From Micrasema longulum (Eukaryota > Arthropoda > Insecta > Trichoptera > Brachycentridae): a stretch of 64,000 bases of DNA. Position numbers and translations under genes: made by a program. Every line of letters begins with the position of its first letter. The first letter of the stretch is position 1. The stretch spans positions 62,001-126,000 of the forward strand of contig JAGVSM010002862.1 in NCBI GenBank assembly GCA_022494885.1. The letters run 5' to 3'. The notes under the pieces are model-generated. The model did not search any database and was not told the origin of the DNA. It saw nothing but the letters and a program-made list of their open reading frames with translations. Below, piece after piece: positions 12,000 to 23,690 of the stretch.

Positions 12000-12300
12000 T
12001 TCCGGATACGCTTGGTGTACACAAAACGAGAACCCAGAAGAGCTCAGAAGCCATAAGTTACCCCTAACACGGACCTGAACAAACGGAACACACAGGGTGC
12101 CATAAATATCGCTATCTCTATCAACCCCCACCTTACTTCACGTCTCTTTTTTCCCCGTTTCCCCCACCCCCATGAGAACTTCCAACCATACGAAGGATTT
12201 TTACAACACAAGAAGCATTGTTCTAAGCAGAAGTACCATAAGGAAGGTGCAGTAAAAGCTTGAAGACTTAATCACCCCATATAAAAAAAAAGAAATGCAA
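12000..12300. other. GC-richer unique block, unassigned
   Basis: The block is richer in G+C than its surroundings, with pyrimidine tracts (CCCGTTTCCCCCACCCCC). It has no open frame of note and no match to the other repeats in the window. Function unknown. Confidence 0.3.
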
Positions 12301-12432
12301 GTACAAATCACGGATGCTTCTCAATTAATGACTCTGCCCAGCTACGTACAATCTGGCAGACATTTTTTTATGTAGCCTTAAATTATTTCTAATTGGAGAA
12401 TTTATGTATCAAAAAAAGGTTAAATAAATAAA

Positions 12433-12590
12433 ATACGATGTTTTGAGTTTGTCCAAATATTTATAGACAATATACTGTATTGCACCCCCTAGAGATGGAG
12501 AACATTCTAGACAAAGGAATATAGTAGTCCGGGTATTTACAGGGCTTAAGACCTGTAACCTGTAATTGGCTGGTTTACGTGGCATTTTTT
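12433..12590 (+). mobile_element. TIR family A, left half
   Basis: It starts with the terminus CGATGTTTTGAGTTTGTCC and AAATATTTATAGAC, followed by a degenerate CCCCCTAGAGA block, then GTATTTACAGGGCTTAAGAC and TTGGCTGGTTTACGTGGC. The right half is absent. The DNA passes directly into an RTE-like LINE 3' end at about 12,591. Confidence 0.6.
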
Positions 12591-12838
12591 TTTGTTTGCC
12601 GAAAAAACGGCTAAAAGGATCTACAATGCGAATATTGATCAAGAAAGTCATGGCACGATCAATTTCATCAAACACTTGAAGATGAACATATCAAGAGTAG
12701 GAATAATCGACGTGCGTGCATGAGAAGATGTATTAATGTAAAAAAAGCTTGGTCTGTATGCAAAAACAGAGTGATATGGCGTTCTATCCTACTTCTTTCT
12801 GCTTACCCCTACGGGGAAACGGCGTGACGGTTTTTTGT
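12591..12838 (+). pseudogene. RTE-like LINE 3' end, 5'-truncated
   Basis: The conceptual peptide includes SWHDQF, then RRACMRRCINVKKAWSVCKN and SAYPYGETA followed by a stop. It is colinear with the C-terminus of the 37,169 and 48,130 copies. In those, the sequence after the stop is a T/G-rich tail (GGTTTGTTGTTG-like), as here (GGTTTTTTGTTTG). A short insertion lies before SAYPYG, and the region upstream of SWHDQ is unreadable. This is a dead, severely 5'-truncated LINE copy. Confidence 0.75.
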
Positions 12839-13264
12839 TTGTTCGTAAATTAAGCTATAAATTCTTTACTTACCAACCTACGTAAACAGAATTTCTATTT
12901 TTTTGTCTATCTATATAATATAAAAATTGAAAAACACAACAATATAATCATGTCGGCATCTAAGCTTGCCTACGCTCATTAGGTAAACTCATATCTGTTT
13001 ATGTGTTATCCGTAGACAAAGTTAAGTGGCGAGATGTTTACCGATCAAATTAATTAAAAATAAATTACGTCTTATGTGTGAGTACGAAGATTTATTTTTA
13101 GTTTTATTTAGTTTTTTTTAACTAGAGATACGATTTCGATAAAATAATGAACACAAATTTATTGTAGAGTCCTTGTACATATATATTGGAAAAAACAAGG
13201 TTTATGTTTACGACAGAATCATATAAAGCTCGCATTTCGATAGGCTTGAAAAAATCGTTTAAAA

Positions 13265-13468
13265 TCATCATCATTCCCCTTCCACACTTAATGCTGCATA
13301 AGGCACGGATACACCAATATCTGTAGCATGTAGGTAATATGATCAGTCTAACGCTTCAGGTGTCAGTCCAGGGAATATAAAACACTTTTTTAATTGGATA
13401 TTTCATATCAACCATGTCGACAATTAAATGACCGACAATCGCGCTAACCATTTGACCACGAGGCAGAC
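13265..13468 (-). repeat. SINE-1, antisense, near full length
   Basis: CATCATCATTCCCCTTCCAC is the complement of the (GAT)n tail. Next come GGTAATATGATCAGTCTAAC, the core GGTGTCAGTCCAGGGAATAT, then TTGACCACGAGGC, which is the complement of the tRNA-like 5' end. The B-box side is eroded (AACCATGTCGACAATTAAAT). Confidence 0.8.
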
Positions 13469-13965
13469 GGATTAAAATGCGTCTTAGCAAAAATCGTCTT
13501 CAGAAGATAATAGAAATTTGCCAAACTACTTTGCAACTTGATTATACTTAACGGTTTATCTATGAATGCTTTTTATTTTCCTCATTAAATGCTGGATTTT
13601 AAATCCGCAAATAAACCTTAATTTAACGATCTTCTAAAGGTTGTGTTTTGGACAGATAGTCCCTTGAGTGTGACCTTTATCATTCAGAGAAACACACTAC
13701 ATGCCAAAGATTTTTGCTTGATCACAGAACGAGCGCATTAATTAAGTATATTTTACACAGCTACCTTTACATGAGAGAATTTAGAATGTAGTTTTTTACT
13801 GAACATAAAACATGTCAACATTCCAATATACGATAGATTAAGTGTAATAATTTATAATTTAATAAAAACAATATAACGATGAGAAAAAAATATATAAGTA
13901 CAGAACAATAATTGAAATCGTTTTTTATAGCCTTTCTACGTACCCATTCATGGATATATTTTTAC

Positions 13966-14214
13966 ACAACATTATTTTTTGGTATGTGTATTTTTGTACA
14001 TACACAAATCTGGATTTCTCCCGAGGGGGAGTAGGTATATATTTTTTTATCAATATTTAATATCAATATTTTATTCAATTATTAAATTAAATATTGATAA
14101 AAAAATATTTTATCAATATTTAATATTGATAAAAAAATATATACCTACTCCCCCTCGGGAGAAATCCAGATTTGTGTATGTACAAAAATACACATACCAA
14201 AAAAATAATGTTGT
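13966..14214. repeat. Near-perfect 249-bp palindrome (fold-back)
   Basis: The left arm from 13,966 (ACAACATTATTTTTTGGTAT) and the right arm ending at 14,214 are reverse complements through TACACAAATCTGGATTTCTC and CCGAGGGGGAGTAGG, about 90 bases per arm, with a single one-base length difference in a T/A run. The loop consists of nested ATATTGATA repeats that can also pair. Arm identity this high in decayed surroundings points to a recent origin or to gene conversion. The options are a fold-back MITE or a transcribed hairpin. Target duplications are ambiguous because the flanks are TA-rich. Confidence 0.9.
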
Positions 14215-14461
14215 ATAATAAGATCTGGTCAAAATATAAGTATAAATAAATTGCAGAATCATCTGCAGGCGATTACTAGTACTTAATTTAACTCGGAAGA
14301 GTCTTAAATACATAAAAATAAAGTAATATGCTAATTAAAAATACTTAACTTCAATATCAATACATAGATGGTGCTCCAACACGCTAGTGAATGGTTTCTC
14401 ATTTAATAAGATATATACAAGAATCAAAATGGTACCTGTGTCGATATTCGCTAATAAGCGG

Positions 14462-14585
14462 AATGGGGAATGTTGTAAAACGTAAAGTGGCCACTCAACC
14501 CAGCCAATGACAGGTCATAAGCCCTGTAAACGCTCGAATATCGATAATCCTGAATATGAAAAAATTCTACCTCATCTCTGTAGGA
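14462..14585 (-). mobile_element. TIR family A interior fragment, antisense
   Basis: AAAGTGGCCACTCAACCCAG, CCAATGACAGGTCATAAGCC and CTGTAAACGCTCGAATATC align with the reversed interior of family A. No termini are visible. Confidence 0.6.
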
Positions 14586-15299
14586 ATATTGATAAAAAAA
14601 ATAAAAAAAATATTTTTATTTAAAATATGACGGTACACGTACGCTTTTACAAGTATGCGAGAAAAAACGAATTAAACAAAATAATACTAAGTTAAGAGGA
14701 ATGAAATAATTCAGGTGTTTACCAATTAAAATGCAATTCTTGTCCTTCAGTTAACGTTGGAAAAACATCAAGAAATTTTGATATTTGTGTTAAAGAACAT
14801 TTGAGGTGTCTTCACAATAATAATTTCTCTGAATTCGCAAATCACCTAATAAAATTTTGATAGTGCGAAATTTCTCTGATCTCTCTCTATACGTGGCGAG
14901 GGCGTAAATAATAAATAAAAAAACAAGTTTTTCAAATTACAGGTTTTCCAAAACTCCTCAGCTCGCTATAAGAGAGTTTGATTATTATTTTCTCCGGCAA
15001 ATATTGAGTTTGCCATGAGTTATGTTTTCCTTCAGCGAGTGTGGCGTTCATTTGTAGATGAAGTTTTTCCTCCCGAGGGAGAACAACCAATCACAGCTCG
15101 AGTAGACCTGCCTATAAGTAAACACTCATAAGGAAGGAATCTAGCACTTTCAAACATCGGCCCATAGTTTATGTGTATCCCGTAAAGGTAATTTGGTTTG
15201 CTGGCCAAATTTTAATTTGAAATCGGAAATACGTAACTCAGGAAAAATGTGCTTTTTCAAAAATTATTTCAATTCAATTATTTATTTATTCATATTTTT

Positions 15300-15372
15300 C
15301 TCTTACAAAATATAATAAATAATAAAAATAATGTTTCCTCACTGGGGTAACTCGTGCCGAGGACACATAACA
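15300..15372 (-). repeat. LINE 3' tail, antisense
   Basis: The reverse complement carries CCTCGGCACGAGTTACCCCA and GTGAGGAAACATTATT followed by an A/T-rich tail. This is the same 3'-UTR block as at 10,061-10,110. Only the tail survives, as expected for severe 5' truncation. Confidence 0.5.
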
Positions 15373-15734
15373 ATATAGTTTTTTGAAAAGTTTTTACATT
15401 AGAGAATAAACAAAGAAGACTAACTTAATAAACAAAGATAATTAACAAAATATTCACAGTTTTAAAAACAAGATATTTAATATATGTACATCTTTATTAT
15501 TTATATTACAAAACGCACAATGAAAATAACAAAAACCTAACATAAGCTTTACACTTGTGGAACGGTTGATTTAATTTGGTTTGGGCGAATGAGACAATCC
15601 ATTTTACTTCTACCTAGCTCCACTATCTATATTTTTATAGCTTTTCAAACATTTTCTCGCTACTGATTGTTTTAATAGATAGTGGAAGTAGGTTATAGAT
15701 TTAAATTGAACAATACTCAAAATCCCTTTGTCCG

Positions 15735-16515
15735 AATGTGGTATTAAATTCTGACCTTTCTCTTGACGCTCAAATTAGTAGAACGATAAGTTCATGCTTT
15801 TACCAGCTGAGACAGATTAAATGCATACGCAAAAAAATGCCAGTTGATGCCGCCCGTCAATTAATAAATGCGTTTGTAGTGTCTAGAGTCGATTATTGTA
15901 ATGGTATCTACGCAGGTCTACCAATGAATAAAATGACTCGCCTACAGGCTGTATTAAATACCGCAGCGAGACTTTTTTTTTGAATCTCTAAATTCAGTCA
16001 TATCACTCCACTACTTCGGGAATTGCACTGGCTACGTTTTCCACAGAGGGTGGAATACAAACTTTGTTGGCTTATGTATAAGTCACTGCACAACTCTGCT
16101 CCAGAATATCTAAGGGAACTCTGCATTCCAGATAAACTAGCTGACAGACGTCTTACGCTTAGATCAGCTACATCTACGTCGAAAGGAAAAGTTATTATAC
16201 CTCTACGCAAACAGCGCACTAAATTCAGCAAACGTGCATTTGCGGTCGCAGGCCCTACGGCATGGAATGCTCTCCCAGCAGAAATCCGAAACTGTGAGAG
16301 TAAAGTGATGTTTCGGAAGAAACTTAAAACCCACTTGTTCTCTAAATCATTTGAATAAATTCGTTGCAAGTGGTGGAAAAGTAATATGAAGAAGTACATT
16401 AATTTTTTTAAATTAAAAAGTTAAAATTAAATTTATATCTTTATACAATCACTTTGTAAAGCGCCCTTGAGATATTATATTACGAAAATGGCGCTTTATA
16501 AGTTATCCATAATTA
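15735..16515 (+). pseudogene. CR1/L2-like LINE ORF2 C-terminus and 3' UTR
   Basis: One frame runs from about 15,738 to a stop at 16,358, roughly 206 codons, interrupted by a single TGA at 15,981-15,983. It encodes the segment after the reverse-transcriptase catalytic motifs: LNSDLSLDAQISRTISSCFY, SRVDYCNGIYAGLP, LQAVLNTAARL, HITPLLRELHWL, AGPTAWNALPAEIR. That order is characteristic of CR1/L2-type non-LTR retrotransposons. After the stop comes an AT-rich 3' UTR with AATGGCGCTTTATAAG and an ATTATTATCATTATTA tail, typical of this group. The catalytic domain and endonuclease are absent, so the copy is 5'-truncated. Having only one stop, it is among the younger LINE copies here. Confidence 0.85.
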
Positions 16516-17149
16516 TTATCATTATTAGTTTGTATTTGTTTAAGTTGTCTTTGTGTTAAGTATTTAGTGATTGTATTATTTGTTTGAGATGTATTGTAGG
16601 TTTTATGTCTTTCATTTGAGTAAGAGTAGTTTTTGAATCTGTAAATAATTCTTCAGTAGATGTTTGAATCGGGACTCTTGAGTATTATTTTAATTATGGA
16701 TTTTTGTGCAACAAATACACTATTTAAAACTGTGTCACTCACACCACCCCAACCGATTATACCGTACTCCAAAATTGATCGACACAATGCAAAATAAATC
16801 TTTAAAAATTAGATTCATCAATAATGAATTATGTAGGTACACATCAAAAAATATGTAAGAAAATGATGTAATGCATTATTTGGCCTTATATTTGTTCTTG
16901 TTTAAGGGAAGCCTTCCATTCAAAAATCATCGTGTTTTTAGATTACAACAAAAAAGTTACATTAATTAAGTCATTTGAATTATTATTAGATACTATAAAT
17001 GTTTATGTTAATTTTGTATCGTAGGAAATAGCGTTGTTAGTGTTTTAAATATTTATTAGAAACATGACAAGTAATAATCTTTGATTGAGAAAGGTGCGAT
17101 ATCTAAATTATTCAAGTTAATTATTAAAAATTCTTAGTGAAAGCTCATT

Positions 17150-17245
17150 GTTATTTATTATAGTAATTAGAGATAAGTGATACTTAAATACTCAAATCTG
17201 GAATAACAAGTGACCGGTTTCATCGTTTTCGTAACATCATTGTCC
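17150..17245 (-). repeat. PLE-type terminus relic with hammerhead-like motif
   Basis: AGTGACCGGTTTCATCGTTT and TCGTAACATCATTG are, on the minus strand, a degraded form of the motif at 51,003-51,032. Homology to that locus extends upstream over about 50 bases (AAATCTGGAATAACAAGTGA against AAATTAGGAATATCCAGTGA). The conserved core nucleotides equivalent to C3-U4-G5 are lost, so ribozyme activity is unlikely. Confidence 0.45.
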
Positions 17246-17483
17246 CTGAATTCAAGTTTTACTCATCTTTTATTGTTATAATAAATAAAAATATATTTTG
17301 TTCTTAATAAACTTAAAGGCACTGACTTTTCTTCAAATAAATAAATATATAAATACCACTGCACAGCGTTTATTTTTTTTTGTGTAATTATTTTGATTGA
17401 TATATAAATTTGCATTAATATAAGTTACAGAAAAGTTAATAATTACTCTGACAATTTTTAATCTTAAATAAAAGTTTATAAAT

Positions 17484-18347
17484 GCAATTTTGAAGGTCAA
17501 ACAGCACTAGAACGTCACTGCACGGCGCGTCGCAACAACACGAAAGATTATTATTACTGGAAATGTGCCAAATATTCGGTTCTTATTCGTATTAGGCATA
17601 TTCGGCATGGTTATGTGTTTGGTATTACGCAGAATATTCGGTTGAAATACCGAATACTAAACAACTTATTGTGATTGGGACCGCAAACAAGCGGAAATGT
17701 ACGACTTTATCAAAAACGGTAATCCAGCGTTTTAATAGAAAAATCAAATTACTACGGTCATACCTACCCCGTTGACTCAGAGCCCATCAGAAGCGTGTTC
17801 TCCAAGTCACTTACATGTATGATAGTGAGATTTAAGCTTGTAAATAATAATAATAAAAGATAGGTCCAATAATCAACATTTATTCAAAGTTTGAAGTATT
17901 TAACATTTTGCCTGGCGCCTATTGAACCAGTACAAACTTGTTCGACATTTGCGCGACAAACCACTCGTGTAATGAACGAGTTCAGTAAGCGCGAAACAAA
18001 ATAATGTTCGTTTTCGGTTCGGTTAAAAAAAATCTGTATTCAGCGCATCTCGCGGCGTCAATGGCGGCCTGCGTGGTGTAATGATCAAGACGCTTGACTT
18101 ACACACTGAATGTTCCGGGTACGATTCCCGGTGATAACACAAAAAAAAGGTGTTTTTTATCAAGCCTGGGTGTTCTGTGATGTAATTCACCACTGTGATT
18201 GTGCTTCCTGGCCTGTTGTGGTGCATAAAAAAAATAAATGAAATGAAAAAATAATAATTATCTCCACTTTTTACTGTTTCGGATTCAACATGCGGAACAA
18301 AGTTTTGTCGTGCAGCGCCGTTGATGCGCAGCGACGCTCTAGTTCGG
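17484..18347. mobile_element. TIR family B element carrying a SINE-2
   Basis: The left end AAGGTCAAACAGCACTAGAA, then CGTCACTGCACGGCGCGTCG, pairs as an inverted terminus with the right end. Reverse-complemented, the right end reads GAACTAGAGCGTCGCTGCGC and AACGGCGCTGCACGAC. The left end is nearly the same as at 7,984. The roughly 860-bp interval includes a complete SINE-2 at 18,061-18,240, so the original element was about 680 bp. The interior has ATATTCGG repeats (about 17,570-17,650) and no transposase frame. Non-autonomous and hAT-like by TIR only. Confidence 0.5.
18061..18240 (+). repeat. SINE-2, full length, tRNA-derived
   Basis: The tRNA-like head is GGCGGCCTGCGTGGTGTAAT, then GATCAAGACGCTTGACTTAC, with a B-box region GGGTACGATTCCCGG (canonical GGTTCGATTCC has one change). 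It is followed by CAAGCCTGGGTGTTCTGTGA and TGTAATTCACCACTG, GCCTGTTGTGGTGC and an A-rich tail. It is about 90% similar by eye to the copy at 63,049. Transcription would be by RNA polymerase III from the internal promoter. Confidence 0.85.
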
Positions 18348-18349
18348 AT

Positions 18350-20960
18350 TGATCTTTAAGTATATTTGAAAACAATAATAATAATAGTACGTGTAGTAAT
18401 TAAATACTATTTTCAAATATTCTAAATATTTTGTTTCAAAATTAAATATAAAGACAATTGTTTTGTGCCAATATTACAACCATAAACGTCAGATATAGAA
18501 AGGGTTTTATTTGTATTGCCCCTTTGGTTTATTCCGGGCAATTCCGTCTACTACACGGTCATTCGATTTTCATGAATACTCTATCAGCGGATACTTGACC
18601 CTTCGACTCGTTTCTTCTTTTACCCGTGAGATAAAGTACACTAACATAATACCATAGCCTGAACAATAATATTATATTGGTTAAAAGGCATAAGGGTTGT
18701 TTTACAATATAAAACTAGCATTTACCAATGAGGTTGCATTTTATCCGTCTTTGCTAGGGATTCTGACTGATTCTTGGTGGCGCAATTAACATTAAAATAT
18801 ATTCTTAAATGGCATTTGAATTTTTATGCCAGTACGCTTTACGACAGATAAGTAATTTGAGTTTACCGGGCTATGCCAGGAAGTATTTAAGTTGAAAATG
18901 GCACAGCTGAGATACAAATTGCATCCGTAATGACGTATTTAAATATCCTGCTTCAAATGTTTACTCTTCAGGAGAAGGCCTAATTTATCGGTTAACCCTC
19001 GCCTTGTAAATTTTAGATCAAAATTACACAGTTGACTTAAAAATATCATTATTAATGGCTTTCTCATTCTTTTTTCTTTTTTTCACATTGCTAATATTAC
19101 CGTTAAGAAAAAGGTTGCGGTAAATTTTGACTAAAAATAGTACTGTTGGCCTGAAAATCGGATCCAAAACGATATGTTCAAATTGATGTCGCTACAGTTT
19201 GCCATCTGTGATATTATGTTGTTGTGACAAACAAACTTGTCAATTTTTTTTTTGTAGAATTTTATTAAGAATAATAACCATTAAAGATTTCACTTTAAAA
19301 CAAGCATTTTAATTCTCAGACATATTGCCCCTTTGGTGCAACAAAGTAACAATTCAGGAATTTTTTTGTTACGTCATTCATTAGCATTTTTTCAAAAATT
19401 GAGAATAAGTTTTTTGCGTGAAACTGTAGCAAAAATTATAAATAAATAATTTTATAAATATTTAAAACCTACTGCAAATAGTAATCTAGTAATAGGACAA
19501 TAAATGCGAAAAAAAACATACAAGTCCTCTCCTGTAAAATTAAAAAATGAGCTCTTGTGACTTTGTTTCACCGAAAGTGCGATATATTTTTTTGCGTTTA
19601 TAGATTTAGATGACAATAATTGCTAGGTTTTCTAATTTATTAAAAACGCGAGGAGAATGAAAAGCGCAATAGTTCGAGTATTTTTTTTTGTGCAGGTACA
19701 CTAATATTTTTTTTACGTCCCGTGGGTACTTATTTTACAAAAAATAATTCAGTGACATTTAAAAAAAAAATGTTTTCAGAGTTTCAACAGGAAAGAAAAT
19801 GGGAATATAAATAAATTATTACGAAAATATTAAACGACGTTCTTTAAAGTAGATTCGATATTTCATGAATGTATAAAAAGCATAATTTTTATTTCAATAT
19901 ACCGTTTGCAGCAAATGTCAGTACACGGATGGGATGGGGTGGAGTTGCATAATTTATAAGGTAGGTGTCGCTCGGTCCTCCCTGATAATAAATTCAGCGC
20001 CATCACGGCCTTACACCGACACTTGTAAGTTTCGACTTGTTAAAAACTCATGAAACTGAGCCCCAATAAAATGAAACTACCATGATACGGAGCGGGGGCG
20101 GAAAAAAGCAGAAGGAATCACAATGACAGATTAATTTTGAGTTTTTTTTCTAAGTTTTAAGATTCTTGAACTTTATCACTCTGAGCAAAAAGCTATGAAA
20201 GCATTATTAATTTATTAATTTATTGATTCCTTACAGTACTATATTTCATTTTCAATTTTTGGGGCATAAGTCTAAACTCCAAAGAACCGAAGTAAAGTAT
20301 TGAGTTGGGACGAATAATAAATCAACTTAAATGACAGAATATAAATTTTCGTAATTTGCGGGAGGTTTTAGTTTGCTGCTTCAATATGTATGTGATTTTT
20401 ATTTTATTTATTATTTATTATCGTAGTGACAAAAATTTGACGTGATCATAAAATCAATAAATACACTGATTAAATTTCAAAAGTACCGTACAAAATTAAT
20501 CTGAATCATTATTAATTTATGGTTTAAAAAATGGAGTGTAATAATTCCTCACGGACAAGAGTGGAGAAAAAAACATTAGACAAACCAACATCTGCAAGAC
20601 ACAGTCTGTCCCATTTCCCTAGGCGATCCGACGCCTTTCACAAATGGTGCTGTCGGGAGGCAAAATGAAAAATATTGTCATAAAGTATTACGGCGTCGCG
20701 ACGTCACACTAATGAAACTCGCCATGGAATAAGGAAAAGCTCTCAAATATAATCAATATGCTTTGGAAATACCTCAAATGAAATTGCAAATGCGTGAAAT
20801 TTATTGGATTCTTACAGAAGATAAATAAAAAGATTTTATACAAAAGAAATACAGGAAATCAACAATGAATACAAACATTTCATATATTTTTAAAGAACAC
20901 ACCAACAGTATAGATAATTATTTGACTAGAATAATGTTAAGAAATATTATGTTTGTATTA
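18350..20960. other. Unique-looking DNA with GC-richer islands, no gene
   Basis: Two islands stand out from the AT-rich background. About 18,500-18,650 carries an ATTCCGTCTACTACACGGTC block. About 19,915-20,130 carries GATGGGATGGGGTGGAG, CAGCGCCATCACGGCC and GAGCGGGGGCGG. Neither has a convincing reading frame, and neither matches another part of the window. They may be conserved non-coding sequence, which only a cross-species comparison would show. Confidence 0.4.
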
Positions 20961-20969
20961 TAAATAATT

Positions 20970-21335
20970 TCACCCTCTTTGCATTGTGTGGATGCATAGA
21001 GCACTGCATTGGAATACCAGTTGCATCGCAACCTGATCATATGTAACATAAAGGTAATAAGTCTTAGGCTTCAGATGCCAATCCGGGAAGAATAAAATAT
21101 TGCAGTACCTCCTTTAAAACCAACATTTTACGTCAATCCTGCTAAATGTTGAACCCAAAATATCAAACATGATGAGCAAACACTCTAGTTTTTACACTTA
21201 GGGGTGGATTCATAACTCTATTCGTTTTCCCTTTTCAAGATTTTTCCTCAAAGTAGTCATCAAGTCGAAAACAGGGTTCGTCCATCGTTCTTGTTCAATT
21301 TGGTACACATAGCTGTAATTTTCATCCGCCCAGTT
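20970..21335 (-). repeat. SINE-1 with upstream leader, antisense
   Basis: The tail side at 20,970-21,060 (GATGCATAGAGCACTGCATT) is followed by the core (ATGCCAATCCGGGAAGAATA), the eroded head near 21,130-21,200, and then, beyond the head, the leader region: GTCATCAAGTCGAAAACAGG, GTTCGTCCATCG and TTTTCATCCGCCCAG. The same leader lies outside the tRNA-like head at 46,216, 52,090 and 62,080. Confidence 0.6.
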
Positions 21336-21339
21336 ACAT

Positions 21340-23540
21340 TATTTGTAATTACTATGAAAGCCTTTATATCATTATAAAAAAGATATATATTTAAAAGCAT
21401 GGTGCCCAAAGAGTAAGTTAAATCGGAACACTGAAAGCCTCCAGAAATTCGCAATAAAAACTGGCTCGTCTCGAATTATTTATTTAAATTTTAACCATGA
21501 TTTATCTGTCAGATTTTTATGAAAACCATCACAAGTTAAATAATCTCTCTTGATCTAGTTATTTATTTGTACATAAAGTATTTTATATTTCATCTACTAA
21601 AACAATTTTTCTCTCAATAGGTACAACGTTCGTGTGATTATTTATTAATTCCTACTGCACTCGTATGATGCACTCGAAAGCAACCCTAAGCCCTTGCAGA
21701 TTATTTTCCACATATGGCCAAAGGAATATCCAAATAGTACTACTATGCACCTACCCTAAATTATAATCCGGTGATGCAATATTATCACTCCCCTTCGATT
21801 TTATATACCCTTCATTTTGTACATGTAACATAGCTTGTACAAGTATGTAAAATGGTAGAAAGTGTATCTTATTTTGATATTTTTGTTAGGATGGTTCATT
21901 TTTAATGAACATGTAAGGTGAGAAAACTTTTAATTAATAAAAAGAAAGCAAATATTTGTAGGAATGGATTTGTTTTTACTGTACAATAAGTAATTAAAGA
22001 ACAAAATATTTTCATTTTGTGCATTTTGTACTCAGATAAATAAATTTCCTCCACGACTAGCAGTTTAGTAAAACGTTCTATAGGTCCAATTCTTGGCCAC
22101 ATTTCCCAAAAAATAATATTTATTTTTTCCATAAGAAAAATAATATATATATATATATATATATAATTGATGACGTTGTTTATTCAGAATCTGGAGTAAA
22201 AAATCTGACGTATCAAGAACTTGCTTTGTTTTAGTAGTGCCATGCACGTAAGCTTAGATAAGTGGATTTATTGTGCGTTTGGGTGCCTCACACCATACAA
22301 TTTTCAACTACAAAAAGCCCATAAAGATATCCTAGTAAAAGTATATTTTTTTTCAATGCTTTGCGTAGATTTTTTTATTGTTTAATTCTATCCTAAGTAG
22401 GTTCGTTCGACTTTCTGAAAAATTATGTTTTGTTTTTATCTTAGAGTATTTCGATTTTTTTTAAATTATTTTTAGAATGCTTTTCCTATTTCCTTTTCAC
22501 ATAGCTTAACATTTATAGAACAACTGTATAATAAAAAATAAAAAAACAGTATATTACAAAATATTTTAATGATCAAATGTATATTGCGGTATATCCTTGC
22601 AGAAATCGGAAAAACAAAAGGAATATGTGTCCTACACCTGGTTTATTCACCGCGTAGTCTGAAACAGGTCCATCGATGGCGGGTCAAAAATGAAATGAAA
22701 ATAAAAATTAATTAACGTGAAGGGTTCCAAAACGTAGAGGTTTAATATTCCGCCTACCACGATGTTTTATCATCTCACACAATTCAATATTCGTAAGAAT
22801 GGGAACCTGGGTTCCTCAATAAATACCAAATAATACCTCAAAACGCAAATCTTCTAAAGCGGCACACAAATTCGATAACAAAGCACTCCTAATACTTTTG
22901 ACTTATTTATTAGATCACCACGTATTGAAAATAGCAGACAATTCCATCCCCCCCTGATACATCAATGCTGCTGTTTCTGTAATGATTCCCAAGAGGCGAA
23001 GATGATTGAACAAGTCGTGACTCAACTTTTAATGCTACCTATGCGCATTTATATTTACATTTTCGATTACACAAAGCTTTATTTATTACGAAAGAAGTAG
23101 CGAACAATATAGGGGAAGAATGTTCTATATACATATACGTACGAGTACATACTCAAACATATCCGATAGGAAAGTTGCGTGAATGGATTTTCGCGTGTAT
23201 TCGTTTTATCTTGATTCAATTTAACAAAAAGTCATATTTTATATTTGAAACACTATTTTTGTCACTTCGTTGCTGTTCTTATATAATGAAGATTAAAATA
23301 AAATATTAAAAAAAAAATTATCCAGGTTTGTAGAATTTCTTAAGAATCCAGGTTTACTGTTTAATTGTAAGGTATTAGATAATTATTCAGAATAAAATCA
23401 TTTTTAAGAAATTTCCGTCTCCTGTTTAATTTTAGAAGTGCAAAAGATAAAAATTTAACCCAAACTCCTTTTTTAAAAACAAAAACTACTACTGGACATA
23501 ATAATTTGACGTATTACTTCCATTATTTGTATTTGACAAC
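21340..23540. other. AT-rich stretch, no gene seen
   Basis: It contains an (AT)n microsatellite at about 22,143-22,165 and otherwise unremarkable AT-rich DNA. Open frames of 60-76 codons on the minus strand at 21,902-22,247 overlap the microsatellite and have no domain I recognise. Confidence 0.5.
22143..22165. repeat. (AT)n microsatellite
   Basis: An uninterrupted TATATATA tract of about 23 bases. Confidence 0.95.
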
Positions 23541-23545
23541 AATAT

Positions 23546-23690
23546 TTTTAGTTTGTCCAAATTTTTGTAGACAAGGACTGGATTCAACTCCCTGGGGAGC
23601 TGTTTATTATATTAACATTTTACAACAGAGATGAAGAACATTTAAGAAAATGTAATATAGAAGTCGAGGCATCTACAGGGCTAAATTGCT
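23546..23690 (+). mobile_element. TIR family A, left half
   Basis: The terminus CAATATTTTTAGTTTGTCC, then AAATTTTTGTAGACAAGG and CAACTCCCTGGGGAGCTG, is followed by ACAACAGAGATGAAGAACAT and AGTCGAGGCATCTACAGGGC. It matches the left halves at 47,292 and 12,433. It breaks off before the GTGGCCAC block. Confidence 0.6.

Noticed and set aside
15998..16399. 133-codon minus-strand frame
   Set aside because: It is the antisense shadow of the CR1/L2-like coding remnant at 15,735-16,358, whose plus-strand peptide has clear family motifs.
22065..22247. 60-codon minus-strand frame
   Set aside because: Its centre is the translation of the (AT)n microsatellite.
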